Shown in pieces: positions 51,801-64,000 of a stretch of 64,000 nt of DNA; position 1 is the stretch's first letter; every line of letters begins with the position of its first letter. The notes under the pieces were generated by a model. The model saw nothing but the letters and a program-made list of their open reading frames with translations, had not been told where the DNA came from and made no database searches. Made by a program: the position numbers and the translations under genes. Origin of the DNA: Phoronis australis. Its lineage: Eukaryota > Phoronida > Phoronidae. Where the stretch lies: NCBI GenBank assembly GCA_002633005.1, contig NMRA01000307.1:334208-398207 (forward strand), written 5' to 3'.

Positions 51801-52578
51801 ATGTGATGCGACCAACATGTGGCATGCAGACCAGACTTAAAAATGTTTGAGATATGTAATTAGTTATTAACATAATACTCAAGTTAACTTTTATATATAG
51901 CACTCAAGGTGCTTAAATTTGAAATCACTGGATTGATTAAGAACCACACATAAGCAACTGATAACTGAATTGGCAATCATGCCAAAATTCCATTTTTCCA
52001 GTTTTTCAAATGCCGATTGTTAAAACACTCGTCCACTTCGAATTGCTCGACTGTGATAATAGCTGGTTGGTAAAAACCATGCTAATGATGAATTTTTTTC
52101 ATCTTTCATGTTTGTTAAGAAACGTGATCAAATGAGATTCTGCATATCCAGCACAATGTGCACAAAATTAAAGAGAGCTTGTAGTAGCCATACATACACA
52201 GTATCATGTATGGTGCAGTATCATGAATACATGTATGGTGCAGTATCATGAATACATGTATGGTGCAGTATCATGAATACATGTATGGTGCAGTATCATG
52301 AATACATGTATGGTGCAGTATCATGAATACATGTATGGTGCAGTGTCATGAATACATTCTACAGCACCATCCTCAACACCACATATGGCATAAAATCACT
52401 TCAAAACACCACAAACATATTGTACTATCATAATGTTACTTTACAATACCACGCACAAAGTACCACTTACCCACACACTTTCTGTAGTGCCACATATTGT
52501 ACAATGCCACTTTTGTGGATTGAGGATGGAGTGATCTGTTGCAACTTTAACTTTTGAAACGTGTCTACAGTTGTCCAT
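12557..52578 (-). CDS. USP44/USP49: Ubiquitin-specific protease, USP44/USP49 type, 15 coding exons
   Basis: A cysteine deubiquitinase; the vertebrate relatives act on nuclear substrates such as ubiquitinated histone H2B. The hand-assembled product is 645 residues (human USP44 and USP49 are about 700). Residues 1-85 form a UBP zinc finger with all ligands: C4, H6, C26, C29, C38, C41, C46, H53, H57, H63, C76, C79. A linker follows, then the USP domain from [14 protein letters not shown] (catalytic C206), QQDAQEFL (332-339), zinc-ribbon pairs C384/C387 and C442/C445, [18 protein letters not shown] (catalytic H537) and WTHCND (N554/D555). The tail is acidic (DDDDD, DDDEDE) and then basic (KRR, KRRR), a likely nuclear signal. 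All 14 introns have GT-AG ends and compatible phases. The first ATG (MDNCRH) lies 15 bases after an acceptor (taattttcag), so an upstream leader exon exists. A single gene basal to USP44 and USP49 is inferred; USP3 is a poorer match. Confidence 0.95.
12853..13180. repeat. Minisatellite, units of about 50-60 bp, derived from the exon 15 splice junction
   Basis: At least five imperfect copies of a unit with the core ACACAAAACAGGGTT(A/G)(C/T)AAT. It abuts USP exon 15, and several copies contain sequence homologous to the first bases of the exon itself (see findings). Confidence 0.85.
14360..14553 (-). CDS. USP44/USP49: USP44/49 coding exon 14 (catalytic histidine)
   Basis: Encodes [20 protein letters not shown], on to [20 protein letters not shown] with H537. 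Acceptor gttgcag, donor gtgagtg, ends in phase 1. Confidence 0.96.
15600..16300. repeat. Dispersed repeat with CCACTAGNNGGC-like cores, copy A
   Basis: It shares with 20940-21990, 40640-41200 and 49400-50060 a modular pattern: a CCACTAG-type core, then a stretch like GTCATCATCGTCAA, then CCAATTTTCATAA near a cAAGCAGTTTGG. Copies are diverged. No coding capacity was seen. Confidence 0.6.
16574..16751 (-). CDS. USP44/USP49: USP44/49 coding exon 13
   Basis: Encodes [20 protein letters not shown], then C445, and [10 protein letters not shown] at its end. Second zinc-ribbon pair C442/C445. Donor gtgttg is weak but the frame joins exactly into exon 14. Confidence 0.96.
18598..18682. repeat. 22-bp tandem repeat, about 4 copies
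   Basis: Unit TCAGGTCCAAATATTCCCCT plus CA, with small changes. Confidence 0.85.
18881..19038. repeat. 18-bp minisatellite, 8 copies, beside the exon 12 donor
   Basis: Unit CCACCATCACCAGGTCAG. Its plus-strand translation (PPSPGQ repeats) and minus-strand translation (DLVMVA repeats) are by-products of a unit length divisible by three, not genes. Confidence 0.9.
19083..19209 (-). CDS. USP44/USP49: USP44/49 coding exon 12
   Basis: Encodes [20 protein letters not shown], then LEFPERYH. It holds the first zinc-ribbon pair (C384, C387). An 18-bp minisatellite begins about 40 bp beyond its donor. Confidence 0.96.
19997..20086. repeat. 33-bp inverted repeat (hairpin)
   Basis: Arms 19997-20029 and 20054-20086 (TTAATTCACCACCAGGTGTG onward, and its complement) pair with about three mismatches around a 24-base loop. 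Confidence 0.85.
20940..21990. repeat. Dispersed repeat with CCACTAGNNGGC-like cores, copy B (tandem modules)
   Basis: About seven modules of some 130-150 bp, each with a core such as CCACTAGGTGGCGC (21666-21679), CCACTAGGAGGCACC (21121) or CTACTAGGGGGCAC (21386). It ends with GACGGACGCCCAGACAGAGA and then ACATATAATATGTGGGCGC, a short palindromic tail. Confidence 0.75.
24048..24171 (-). CDS. USP44/USP49: USP44/49 coding exon 11
   Basis: Encodes [20 protein letters not shown] and on to [11 protein letters not shown], phase 0 at its end. Acceptor tatattgcttcag, donor gtattgt. Confidence 0.95.
24917..25066 (-). CDS. USP44/USP49: USP44/49 coding exon 10
   Basis: Encodes [20 protein letters not shown], then [11 protein letters not shown] and [11 protein letters not shown], the highly conserved core of the USP fold. 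Acceptor gtttgttgtttgtag, donor gtatgt. Confidence 0.96.
25493..25975. mobile_element. Non-autonomous DNA transposon (MITE) with inverted ends
   Basis: Starts GGGCCTTTCATACT and ends AATAAGAAAGGGCC, imperfect terminal inverted repeats. Subterminal TTAACTCCGGTC-like motifs occur near both ends in opposite orientation. It is more GC-rich than its surroundings and has no coding capacity. Confidence 0.6.
27275..27282 (+). promoter_or_regulatory. Candidate TATA-like box of the first FReD gene
   Basis: GATAAAAG 39-46 bases before the ATG. Spacing resembles the clearer TATA box of the paralogue at 31663. Confidence 0.3.
27321..28585 (+). CDS. Secreted protein with CNTNAP-type fibrinogen-like domain, copy 1 (2 exons)
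   Basis: Exon 1 (27321-27597) has a start, a hydrophobic signal peptide ([15 protein letters not shown]), a conserved [13 protein letters not shown] segment and a heptad-like stretch ([20 protein letters not shown]) that could form a short coiled coil. It ends in phase 1 at GAAG|gtaag. Exon 2 (27978-28585) follows ttctttctttacag and encodes the whole C-terminal domain. That domain opens SCNSWHLAG, has [35 protein letters not shown] and [19 protein letters not shown], and ends FTLGPLVCH. Spacing of the cysteines and the YWGGxLPG-CxCG signature match the fibrinogen-like domain of contactin-associated proteins more than classical fibrinogen C. The product is 294 residues and lacks the discoidin and laminin-G domains of CNTNAPs. 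Role unknown: an extracellular oligomeric lectin-like or adhesive protein is an inference. Confidence 0.88.
28707..28712 (+). terminator. Polyadenylation signal of FReD copy 1
   Basis: AATAAA, 122 bases after the stop codon. Confidence 0.6.
28865..29733. mobile_element. Foldback element with GACCC-rich inverted ends and 8-bp target duplication
   Basis: Begins GGGATTCTTCTGAAACC and ends GGTTTCAGAACCATCC. The arms (to about 29003 and from about 29640) consist of CGACCCACAACCT-like tandem units in opposite orientation. The element is flanked on both sides by CAATGAAA (28857-28864 and 29734-29741). An 8-bp duplication is typical of hAT-class insertion. No transposase was seen. Confidence 0.75.
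29952..30353. repeat. 402-bp direct repeat, copy 1
   Basis: CTTTATGTAGCTAAGGGAAT onward to ACCATAACAAATAGAA. It recurs at 30727-31128 with few differences. Confidence 0.9.
30727..31128. repeat. 402-bp direct repeat, copy 2, starts right after an N
   Basis: Begins one base after the N at 30726. Near-identical to 29952-30353. This position suggests a contig join or retained second haplotype rather than a true duplication. Confidence 0.85.
31663..31670 (+). promoter_or_regulatory. TATA box of the second FReD gene
   Basis: TATAAAAG, 37-44 bases before the ATG at 31707, so a start near 31695 would leave a very short leader. Confidence 0.55.
31707..31992 (+). CDS. FReD copy 2, exon 1
   Basis: 95 codons plus one base: signal peptide, NVNVN segment and heptad stretch. 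N-glycosylation sequons NST and NET occur. Donor gtatgt. Confidence 0.85.
31707..38550 (+). CDS. Secreted protein with CNTNAP-type fibrinogen-like domain, copy 2 (2 exons)
   Basis: Paralogue of the gene at 27321. Exon 1 (31707-31992) gives a signal peptide ([16 protein letters not shown]), [13 protein letters not shown], and the heptad-like [20 protein letters not shown]. It ends in phase 1 at GAAG|gtatg. The complete exon 2 (37943-38550, 608 bp, the same length as in copy 1) follows attcatttgcag. It encodes the whole domain with [54 protein letters not shown] and final FTLGPLICY. The joined product is 297 residues. Between the exons lies a second, truncated copy of exon 2 (36497-37024). Whether splicing uses the near or far copy cannot be decided here. 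The simplest view is a single true exon 2, with the other copy from the assembly or a recent duplication. Exon 1 is slightly more diverged from copy 1 than exon 2. Confidence 0.85.
32768..32925. repeat. Minisatellite, about 33-bp unit, 5 copies
   Basis: Unit AAGTGACAAGTAAACAAATC followed by GCAGTGATCGGCC, diverged at the 3' edge. Confidence 0.85.
33005..33198. repeat. 27-bp minisatellite, 7 copies
   Basis: Unit GAATCAACTTTCAAAATACA plus CACACTA. The copies are almost identical, so the array is young. The minus-strand nine-residue repeat it encodes is a by-product. Confidence 0.92.
35574..38470. repeat. 1.45-kb tandem direct duplication around exon 2
   Basis: 35574-37024 and 37026-38470 align along their length (starting GCTCAGTCTTTTGTCCCGTA) with scattered substitutions and a roughly 16-bp deletion near 37650. 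The junction is a single N. A further N at 37436 lies inside the second copy. Confidence 0.9.
36497..37024 (+). pseudogene. FReD copy 2, truncated duplicate of exon 2
   Basis: 528 bp nearly identical to 37943-38470, with an intact acceptor (attcatttgcag). It stops at an N (37025) just after the residues KHTIP. The last 80 bp, coding for VSMMKFGDL to the C-terminus, are absent. The sequence after the N is a restart of the upstream flank, so this looks like a broken copy or an assembly seam. Confidence 0.8.
37943..38550 (+). CDS. FReD copy 2, exon 2 (complete copy)
   Basis: 608 bp, enters in phase 1, stop TGA at 38548-38550. Encodes the entire CNTNAP-type fibrinogen-like domain. Confidence 0.9.
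38551..39350. other. 3' flank of FReD copy 2
   Basis: No gene seen. ATTAAA at 38833-38838 is a possible polyadenylation signal. Confidence 0.35.
39355..40490 (+). mobile_element. Decayed Penelope-like retroelement (RT and GIY-YIG parts)
   Basis: The plus strand reads [20 protein letters not shown] near 39370-39430, the RT motif region that in the family reads QIDGVAMGSPLGP. Next comes [13 protein letters not shown] near 39840, the thumb-linker region, and then [13 protein letters not shown] near 40230-40265, the GIY-YIG endonuclease core. It ends with TILD-like text and [19 protein letters not shown] near 40400-40460. Stops and frameshifts interrupt every part, so it cannot be active. It lies in USP intron 9 in antisense orientation to USP. 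Confidence 0.75.
40640..41200. repeat. Dispersed repeat with CCACTAGNNGGC-like cores, copy C
   Basis: Cores at about 40660 (CCACTAGAGAGCAC), 40937-40950 (CCACCAGGTGGCGC) and 41136 (CCACTAGGGGCAC), embedded in the same modular framework as the 21-kb copy. Confidence 0.7.
41462..41565 (-). CDS. USP44/USP49: USP44/49 coding exon 9
   Basis: Encodes [20 protein letters not shown] and onward, a flexible Gly/Ser insert seen at the same place in the vertebrate proteins. Acceptor tttgttgttttcag, donor gtaagttt, ends in phase 2. Confidence 0.85.
42174..42977 (-). mobile_element. Penelope-like element 3' fragment with GIY-YIG domain and inverted flanks
   Basis: The minus strand encodes, over 42481-42768, [43 protein letters not shown] and YIGETKRPF, matching the linker and GIY-YIG endonuclease of Penelope-like or related retroelements. 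After a break, 42195-42452 continues with [17 protein letters not shown] and PNLHCL. Arms 42174-42292 and 42860-42977 are inverted copies of each other (CAGTATAAGATAATCACTTA and complement), a configuration known for Penelope-like termini. The RT domain is absent here. Confidence 0.75.
43698..44836. mobile_element. TIR-bounded DNA element, copy 1
   Basis: Ends GGGCTGTTCCAGCAAAATCT and the complement of GGGCTATTCCATCAAAATCT, followed inward by GTATGRGAGGG. 1.14 kb. No transposase recognised. It shares its interior with the inverted copy at 50068-50907. Confidence 0.75.
44837..45106. other. USP intron 8 remainder next to exon 8
   Basis: Nothing beyond ordinary intronic sequence seen. Confidence 0.4.
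45107..45224 (-). CDS. USP44/USP49: USP44/49 coding exon 8
   Basis: Encodes [20 protein letters not shown] and onward, phase 0 at its 3' end (donor gtttgtag). Its acceptor polypyrimidine tract is the edge of a 38-bp minisatellite. Confidence 0.92.
45225..45466. repeat. 38-bp minisatellite, about 6 copies, adjoining the exon 8 acceptor
   Basis: Unit AAATTAAAGGGTAGATGTGA plus ACAGCTAATGACACAGCT. The first unit supplies the polypyrimidine tract of exon 8. Confidence 0.92.
46298..46437 (-). CDS. USP44/USP49: USP44/49 coding exon 7 (catalytic cysteine)
   Basis: Encodes [20 protein letters not shown], then [20 protein letters not shown] with the nucleophile C206. Donor gtaagta. Its acceptor is duplicated 56 bp upstream (see findings). 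Confidence 0.96.
46423..46530. repeat. 56-bp tandem duplication covering the exon 7 acceptor
   Basis: TTTTGGCACAGAGACCTAGT onward occurs at 46423 and again at 46479. The copied segment contains the first 15 exon bases, the AG and upstream intron. Confidence 0.9.
46912..46978 (-). CDS. USP44/USP49: USP44/49 coding exon 6
   Basis: 67 bp encoding [20 protein letters not shown] and three more residues. This continues the linker helix (family pattern LMGKIFRxW). Acceptor ttacgactag is weak; donor gtaagtac is good. Ends in phase 0. Confidence 0.8.
47866..47922 (-). CDS. USP44/USP49: USP44/49 coding exon 5
   Basis: 57 bp encoding [18 protein letters not shown], which matches the conserved linker helix of USP44/49 (the DQLYTALxHRR region). 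I chose acceptor gcattatttcag because it alone keeps the conserved frame. A second acceptor 64 bases upstream opens a different frame. Confidence 0.85.
48535..48608 (+). repeat. tRNA-like sequence (probable SINE head)
   Basis: A-box-like TAGCTCAGCCAGCAGAG and B-box-like GGTTTGAATCTGC with tRNA spacing, but no complete cloverleaf. A SINE-derived pol III promoter is more likely than a functional tRNA. Confidence 0.4.
48662..48817 (-). CDS. USP44/USP49: USP44/49 coding exon 4
   Basis: Encodes [15 protein letters not shown] and following residues, completing the zinc finger (C79) and entering the linker. Acceptor tgcttattttcag, donor gtaagtag, ends in phase 2. Confidence 0.93.
49358..49398 (-). 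CDS. USP44/USP49: USP44/49 coding exon 3 (41-bp microexon)
   Basis: Encodes [13 protein letters not shown] plus two bases of the next Cys codon. Acceptor ttattgttccag, donor gtaagtg. It supplies H63 and the start of C76 and is too small for ordinary ORF calling. Confidence 0.93.
49400..50060. repeat. Dispersed repeat with CCACTAG-like cores, copy D, interrupted by a TIR element
   Basis: Same framework as copies A-C. It is broken at 50067 by the TIR element and resumes at 50908 up to about 51070 with GACGCACAGACAGAGATGAC. Confidence 0.65.
50068..50907. mobile_element. TIR-bounded DNA element, copy 2 (inverted relative to copy 1)
   Basis: Ends GGGCTGTTCCAGTAAAATCT and complement of GGGCTGTTCCAGCAAAATCT, then GTGTGGGAGGGGGGG. 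840 bp. Flanked by CTGTCA on the left and TTGTCA on the right, a probable target duplication inside the CCACTAG repeat. Confidence 0.8.
51537..51614 (-). CDS. USP44/USP49: USP44/49 coding exon 2
   Basis: 26 codons, [20 protein letters not shown] and onward, phase 0 at both ends. It holds zinc ligands C38, C41, C46, H53 and H57. Confidence 0.95.
51695..51770 (+). repeat. tRNA-derived SINE head
   Basis: A box GGCTCAGTGGACTAGAG, a perfect 5-bp anticodon-like stem TCTGC/GCAGA, and B box GGTTCGAGTCC. The T stem and acceptor stem do not pair properly and loop position 33 is C, so a working tRNA is unlikely. Confidence 0.5.
52201..52356. repeat. 25-bp minisatellite, about 6 copies
   Basis: Unit GTATCATGAATACATGTATG plus GTGCA; first copy shortened. 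It lies in USP intron 1, about 115 bp beyond the exon 1 donor. Confidence 0.92.
52471..52578 (-). CDS. USP44/USP49: USP44/49 coding exon 1
   Basis: 36 codons starting MDNCRHV and ending TTESVW|gtaagt, phase 0. It carries zinc ligands C4, H6, C26 and C29. Acceptor taattttcag lies 15 bases before the ATG. Confidence 0.95.
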
Positions 52579-55500
52579 GGTAAGACATCACTGAAAATTA
52601 AACATATCCATGATGGACAAGAGACAACACAAACCATCAAACAACATTAAATCTTGATAATCAATAATCTGCCCTTTAAACGCAGTTTGTACCTCAGAAA
52701 TAAAACCTCCACAATCAGTAGAAGGACTGTCTCTCAAATCTGCACAATTTCTCAGTCTTGCAGGTCAAATATCTGATTTTCGAAATAGCCGTGCCATACT
52801 GAAAATCACTATTCCACCAGATCCCATACACACGGGAGGTTTCAATCTACTGGATGTAAACTGCGTTAGAACACCTTTTCTGCTGGTGCCTACAAATTTC
52901 CACGACTGTGCGGCGAGATGTACTAATGCCTCATGAAAAAGGCAAACCTTTTGAAATATCAATGGATGAATAAGGACATTATGTTACATACATTTCCTAT
53001 TGTGAAGAAGAATCAGCGAGAAAGATGCTGGTTGCGCCTCATAAAGCAGCTTCAATCCTTATAGCCCATGTCAATACGCTAAAATAAATTAGTGTAACTA
53101 AAACTACGGTAGTTTGACTTTGGGATAGTTCAGATGTGAATTCACAATCATCTTCAGGTTTGAGATGTTTTCTGACAAGTATTACACGATACCAGCATTA
53201 CATGACGCCTGTCCCGACCTATTCTGTTTACGAAGCATTGTCTAACACAAAAAATCAGTCCATTCCCAACACATATTTGGTAGCAGAATTGCCGTACATG
53301 TCCCCATGATTGGTCACAGACCAAACAACGACGAAAACCACATTTTCCCAGATATCTTGATAATGGCAATATAGGTTCTTCCAAATGATAAAGAGCAGTT
53401 TTTATGTTTTGATCAGGAATGTGGTCCGCTATATGTCACAAGATCACAAATTTGTCGAAGGAATTTAATCGCAAATCCCGACGATTTTACAACAGAAATA
53501 CAATAAATGTACAGAAAAATGAAAAAAGTAGAAGTCTGTTAAAGAGTATGATCTCAGTATCAGTAGAAGAGTATGTAATAAAACTATTATCCTCCATCAG
53601 ACTAGTATTATCTTTGGACCGCGTTCTCGCACAGCGTCGCGCATTCAACGTTCCTAACCGAACAGAATGCCTTTCACTGCTAGCACATCAACAAAGTCCA
53701 TGCTTTAAAAAAACTGCAAATCTTGTGACTTGTGTATAAAAGTAATTCCTTCAACAAGTCCTTAGCTTGAGGGCTTTTTGACCAGCAGGCAAAAATGGAC
53801 TCTTCAGCTGTGTAATCAAAGACTAAGCACTAAGATCAAACTCAGCGCAGTCATATTTTTATCAAGTGTCTTATGGAGTCACAGACACTCTTATCACAAT
53901 ATCACTCACTCCACTCAGTTACAATGTCACTGTCAAGGCCTAAACTCTAAAGTGATACTGACTCAGTGTCGGACAGTGACTTTCGAAGTTTAGTGGTCGT
54001 GGATTTTCCAATTTTCACTGGGACACCAGGGCAGTCAATGAATTCATCACATTTTTAATGTTACATTCAGTCCATTGACATTTTGCTTTACAGAAATTCA
54101 AACGATAATTTAGTGAAGGGCCGCCAACAATGTAAACAACAGAAAAAATCCTTACATAAAAATTTGCGACACCAAATGTTTGTTTTCTAACTGGGCAGCG
54201 CCATTTTAGGTCATTCCCATAATGCTGTGCGGTGCGAGAGTAAATATCGAACCAAATTTGTGCATTTTTAAATTAAGAAATCATTAATATTCTTAATTAC
54301 AAAGTTTCAACTTAAGAATTTATTTATAATACTCAGATGTTGTTTAGTAATAGTATTTAACTTATACTCGCTGAAAGAACCTGAACTAATCTGAAAGATA
54401 AACCGGAAGTTTCGTTCAAAAACACGAGCATCACGTAAGTAAAGATATTTTCGCATTACAATTCCACACAATACAACTCGCTGGAAGTCACAACGTTAAA
54501 CGTGTTCGGAATAATGTGATAGCGGACTGCATAGGCAAGTTCATATGACGTACTCTGCTCAATGATTAAACACTGAAAGTGATGTCTGGTCAAGTCGGCA
54601 AGTCGGTGAAAGTCAAAGGCAAAAGATTAGGCAATGACCATCGCCTCTGTTGGCCCCGACCAGAGGCGATGCAGCTCCTATAGGCGCTCCATCCGCCGGA
54701 AGCTTTTCGGCGAATTATGCCTCGCACCGACTAAAACATCAAAGTCACGTTGTTATAAATACCTTTTGCGCATAGAGGAACACCTTAGGAGGTTGTCGAT
54801 GTGTTAATTCCTTCCAACTCGAACAAATACTCCCGTTATTAAACTTTTTCTTCAAGCAGTCCCTATTTCAGTTCCCGAAATCGTGAACTCACCATATGAC
54901 CTCATTCTTTTAACCAGGCCGAAGGTCAGAAGTTGCGGTCTTACCGGCGAACTTTGAAAGCTGAAGTCCCCGCCCTCTGCGTACGTGCTGCCGGGAACCA
55001 GCCGTGCATTTTCGTGTTGTTAAAAATTAAAATGTCAAATATGGCAATGGTACCCAAAGACTACTAAACGTCATATCAACAGCATTTATTTTTATCAAAT
55101 ACAAACAATAATTCATTAAAATACAATCAGTTTCAAGTAACGCCAATTAAAGACAAGTAGTGGTGGCATTTTGAAAACGAACATTTGACTGACAAGACCG
55201 CAATGGCTCACCTTTGGCCTATTTAAAGATTGAGGTCATGAAGTCACATACCTAGCGAGCGTGGTAAAAATTGTAGTGTGCGCAGTATAAAAATGGTGAG
55301 TTCACGGTTTTGGGAACTGCAATAGGGACTGCTCAAAGAAAAGGTTTGATAACGGGAGTATTTGTTTGAGTTGGAAGGAATTAAAAACATCGAGGCATAA
55401 TTCGCCGAAAAGCTTCCAGCGTATGGAGCGCTTATAGGAGTTGCATCGCCTCTGGTCGAGCCAACAGAGGCGATGGTCATTGCCTGAAGCTGAGTAAGAG

Positions 55501-55833
55501 TAGACAGCGACCACTGTCACCAGCTGGCCCAGTAGAGACGGTGAAGCTCATATGCCCGAAGCTTTTCGTCGAATTATGGCTTACACTGATTAAAACATCA
55601 AAGTTGTGTTGTTATGTGTACCTTTTGTTTTGAACGCTAATAAAGGGTAGCCAGCAAGCTAGCTGTATGAAGACTGTCGTCAAAATACAGCTAGGTACCA
55701 CTGTGTGTAGACCCCGAAATTGCACACAGCCAGGGTAGTTCTGCTCGTCACCTTGTCATAAAACTTCTATCAACATGTAAAGCTAAAGACCGGACAGGGT
55801 TTATGCAAAATCTGGGAATCAACCACCACTCAC
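52579..55833. other. USP44/49 5' region (probable leader intron)
   Basis: No coding exon seen. A minus-strand stretch at 53154-53400 with CGFRRCLVCDQ resembles the Cys-rich region of Penelope-like or DIRS-like proteins, but too weakly to call. A large inverted repeat occupies 54630-55487. Confidence 0.45.
54630..55487. repeat. Large inverted repeat, arms of about 300 bp
   Basis: Arms 54630-54956 and 55196-55487 are diverged inverted copies. Each contains an internal perfect 11-bp hairpin CATCGCCTCTG/CAGAGGCGATG. A third partial copy in the first orientation lies at about 55556-55630. Confidence 0.8.
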
Positions 55834-55881
55834 CTTGCCCGTTACAGCCGTTAAGGTGAAAAACAATGCAATAAACGCCAT
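55834..55881 (-). other. USP44/USP49: Candidate USP44/49 5' leader exon with a 16-codon uORF
   Basis: ATGGCGTTTATTGCATTG begins a 16-codon frame (MAFIALFFTLTAVTGK) that ends at a strong donor (AAG|gtgagt). USP coding exon 1 begins with an acceptor and TGATGTC before its ATG. If the two are joined, the frame stops at once at TGA, giving a short uORF and then the USP start. Alternatively this is the signal-peptide exon of another gene. Confidence 0.35.
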
Positions 55882-55931
55882 TTTCTTGCGTAACTCTCCG
55901 CCTTTACTAACAATGAAAAGTTTGTCGTTTT

Positions 55932-56508
55932 GAAAACAATACGCTCGTGTCACGCGCACGCGCCATTTCTTAAAATTTTGCGACATCTCTCGGGAGATGA
56001 TGATAGCTTGGCAGCTGCAAAAATTTCTTCTGAAATTCGGTTTTTCGATATCAAAATTCTAAAAACTTATACTGAAGTGAAACCAGTTCCAATAATTTGT
56101 TGTGACGTTTACGCAACCTCGTAATTAGTGTCATTAAAAACTACACACTTATTTTAGTAAATATATTTATTTTCTGGTTTTGGAAAAATTGGCGTTGTAC
56201 CATTATTCTGTTGCTAAAGTTGTGGAGTGATGTTCTGCGTCGGCTTTTGGCGCCATGAAATTTTGCGTTTATTGGCCAGTTTCTTTTTTCGCCGATTCTT
56301 CAATCAGCTGTTGTTCTTTCTTGACGTTGCGTACTCATCACAACAAATTAGCCGAACTGGTTTCACTTCATTATAAGTTTTTCGAATTTTGATACCAAAA
56401 AACCGAATTTCAGAAGAAATTTTGCTGCTGCCAAGCTATCATCATCTCCCGAGAAATGTTGCAAAAATTTAGGAAATGGCGCGGCGCATGTCACGAGCGT
56501 ATTGCTTT
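55932..56508. repeat. Foldback element, inverted arms of about 174 bp
   Basis: Arms 55932-56105 and 56335-56508. Outer ends read ACAATACGCTCGTGTCACG and its complement. It sits immediately upstream of the first ZC3H11A coding exon. Confidence 0.85.
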
Positions 56509-56604
56509 AAAAGCGACGACATGGAGCAGGGTGTTTATTGTGAAAGTTACCTAGACATTCTATATGGTGCTTGTATTGGAATATTTTCAGGTCAAGTGAT
56601 TGTC

Positions 56605-63786
<7,182 letters not shown>

Positions 63787-64000
63787 GTATTCTTTCAGAT
63801 TAGTAGGTTAATCTTAATTGCCATAACTCAATTTTTGATAGCAATGTTACCTTTGATTACCAGAATTTACACAAGTCTTGACTTGAAAATTACATTATTG
63901 GTCAGTTTTTAGTAGTCTCGATGAAAATTTCCGTCTCTTACTATTATTTTAAATTGTTTGATTTAAAAGGGAACCTAACCATATGATTGTTGATGGTATT
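63787..64000. other. ZC3H11A intron, right edge
   Basis: Intronic; no splice acceptor with a coding continuation seen before the end. Confidence 0.4.

Noticed and set aside
53154-53384. Cys-rich minus-strand frame (CGFRRCLVCDQ) as a retroelement gene
   Set aside because: Only a faint resemblance to the Cys-rich region of Penelope- or DIRS-like proteins; left as a remark.

Overview
This is eukaryotic genomic DNA, AT-rich, with long introns, minisatellites and decayed transposable elements, taken from a draft assembly (N runs at 8266, 12240, 14157-14165, 30726, 37025 and 37436). It carries an undivided ancestor of vertebrate USP44/USP49, a ZC3H11A orthologue, secreted proteins with a CNTNAP-type fibrinogen-like domain, and Penelope-like retroelements. 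Together these suggest a marine invertebrate animal. An invertebrate deuterostome such as a hemichordate or cephalochordate is plausible but not proven.

Layout. At 2.0-6.1 kb on the minus strand lies the 5' part of a TATA-driven gene I cannot name (three exons). From 12.1 to 52.6 kb the minus strand holds a complete USP44/49-type ubiquitin-specific protease. I could assemble it by hand as 15 coding exons (645 codons) with matching intron phases, an N-terminal UBP zinc finger with all 12 ligands, and the catalytic Cys and His. A possible 5' leader exon lies at 55.8 kb. The 16.4-kb intron between USP coding exons 9 and 10 hosts, on the opposite strand, two related two-exon genes for small secreted proteins. 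Each has a signal peptide, a short heptad-rich stretch and a CNTNAP-type fibrinogen-like domain. The second gene's terminal exon is present twice, once truncated at an N. From 56.6 kb to the right edge the plus strand carries the first seven coding exons of ZC3H11A, including its three CCCH fingers.

USP44/49 and ZC3H11A diverge from about 56 kb. The space between them holds two large inverted repeats, so a shared bidirectional promoter is possible. Mobile DNA includes two Penelope-like copies (39.4-40.5 kb plus strand; 42.2-43.0 kb minus strand, flanked by inverted repeats), LINE remnants in ZC3H11A introns, several elements with terminal inverted repeats, and a dispersed repeat family whose core resembles a CTCF site. 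Several USP introns carry tandem repeats that abut, and in places include, splice sites. No viral, toxin, CRISPR or rRNA feature was seen.
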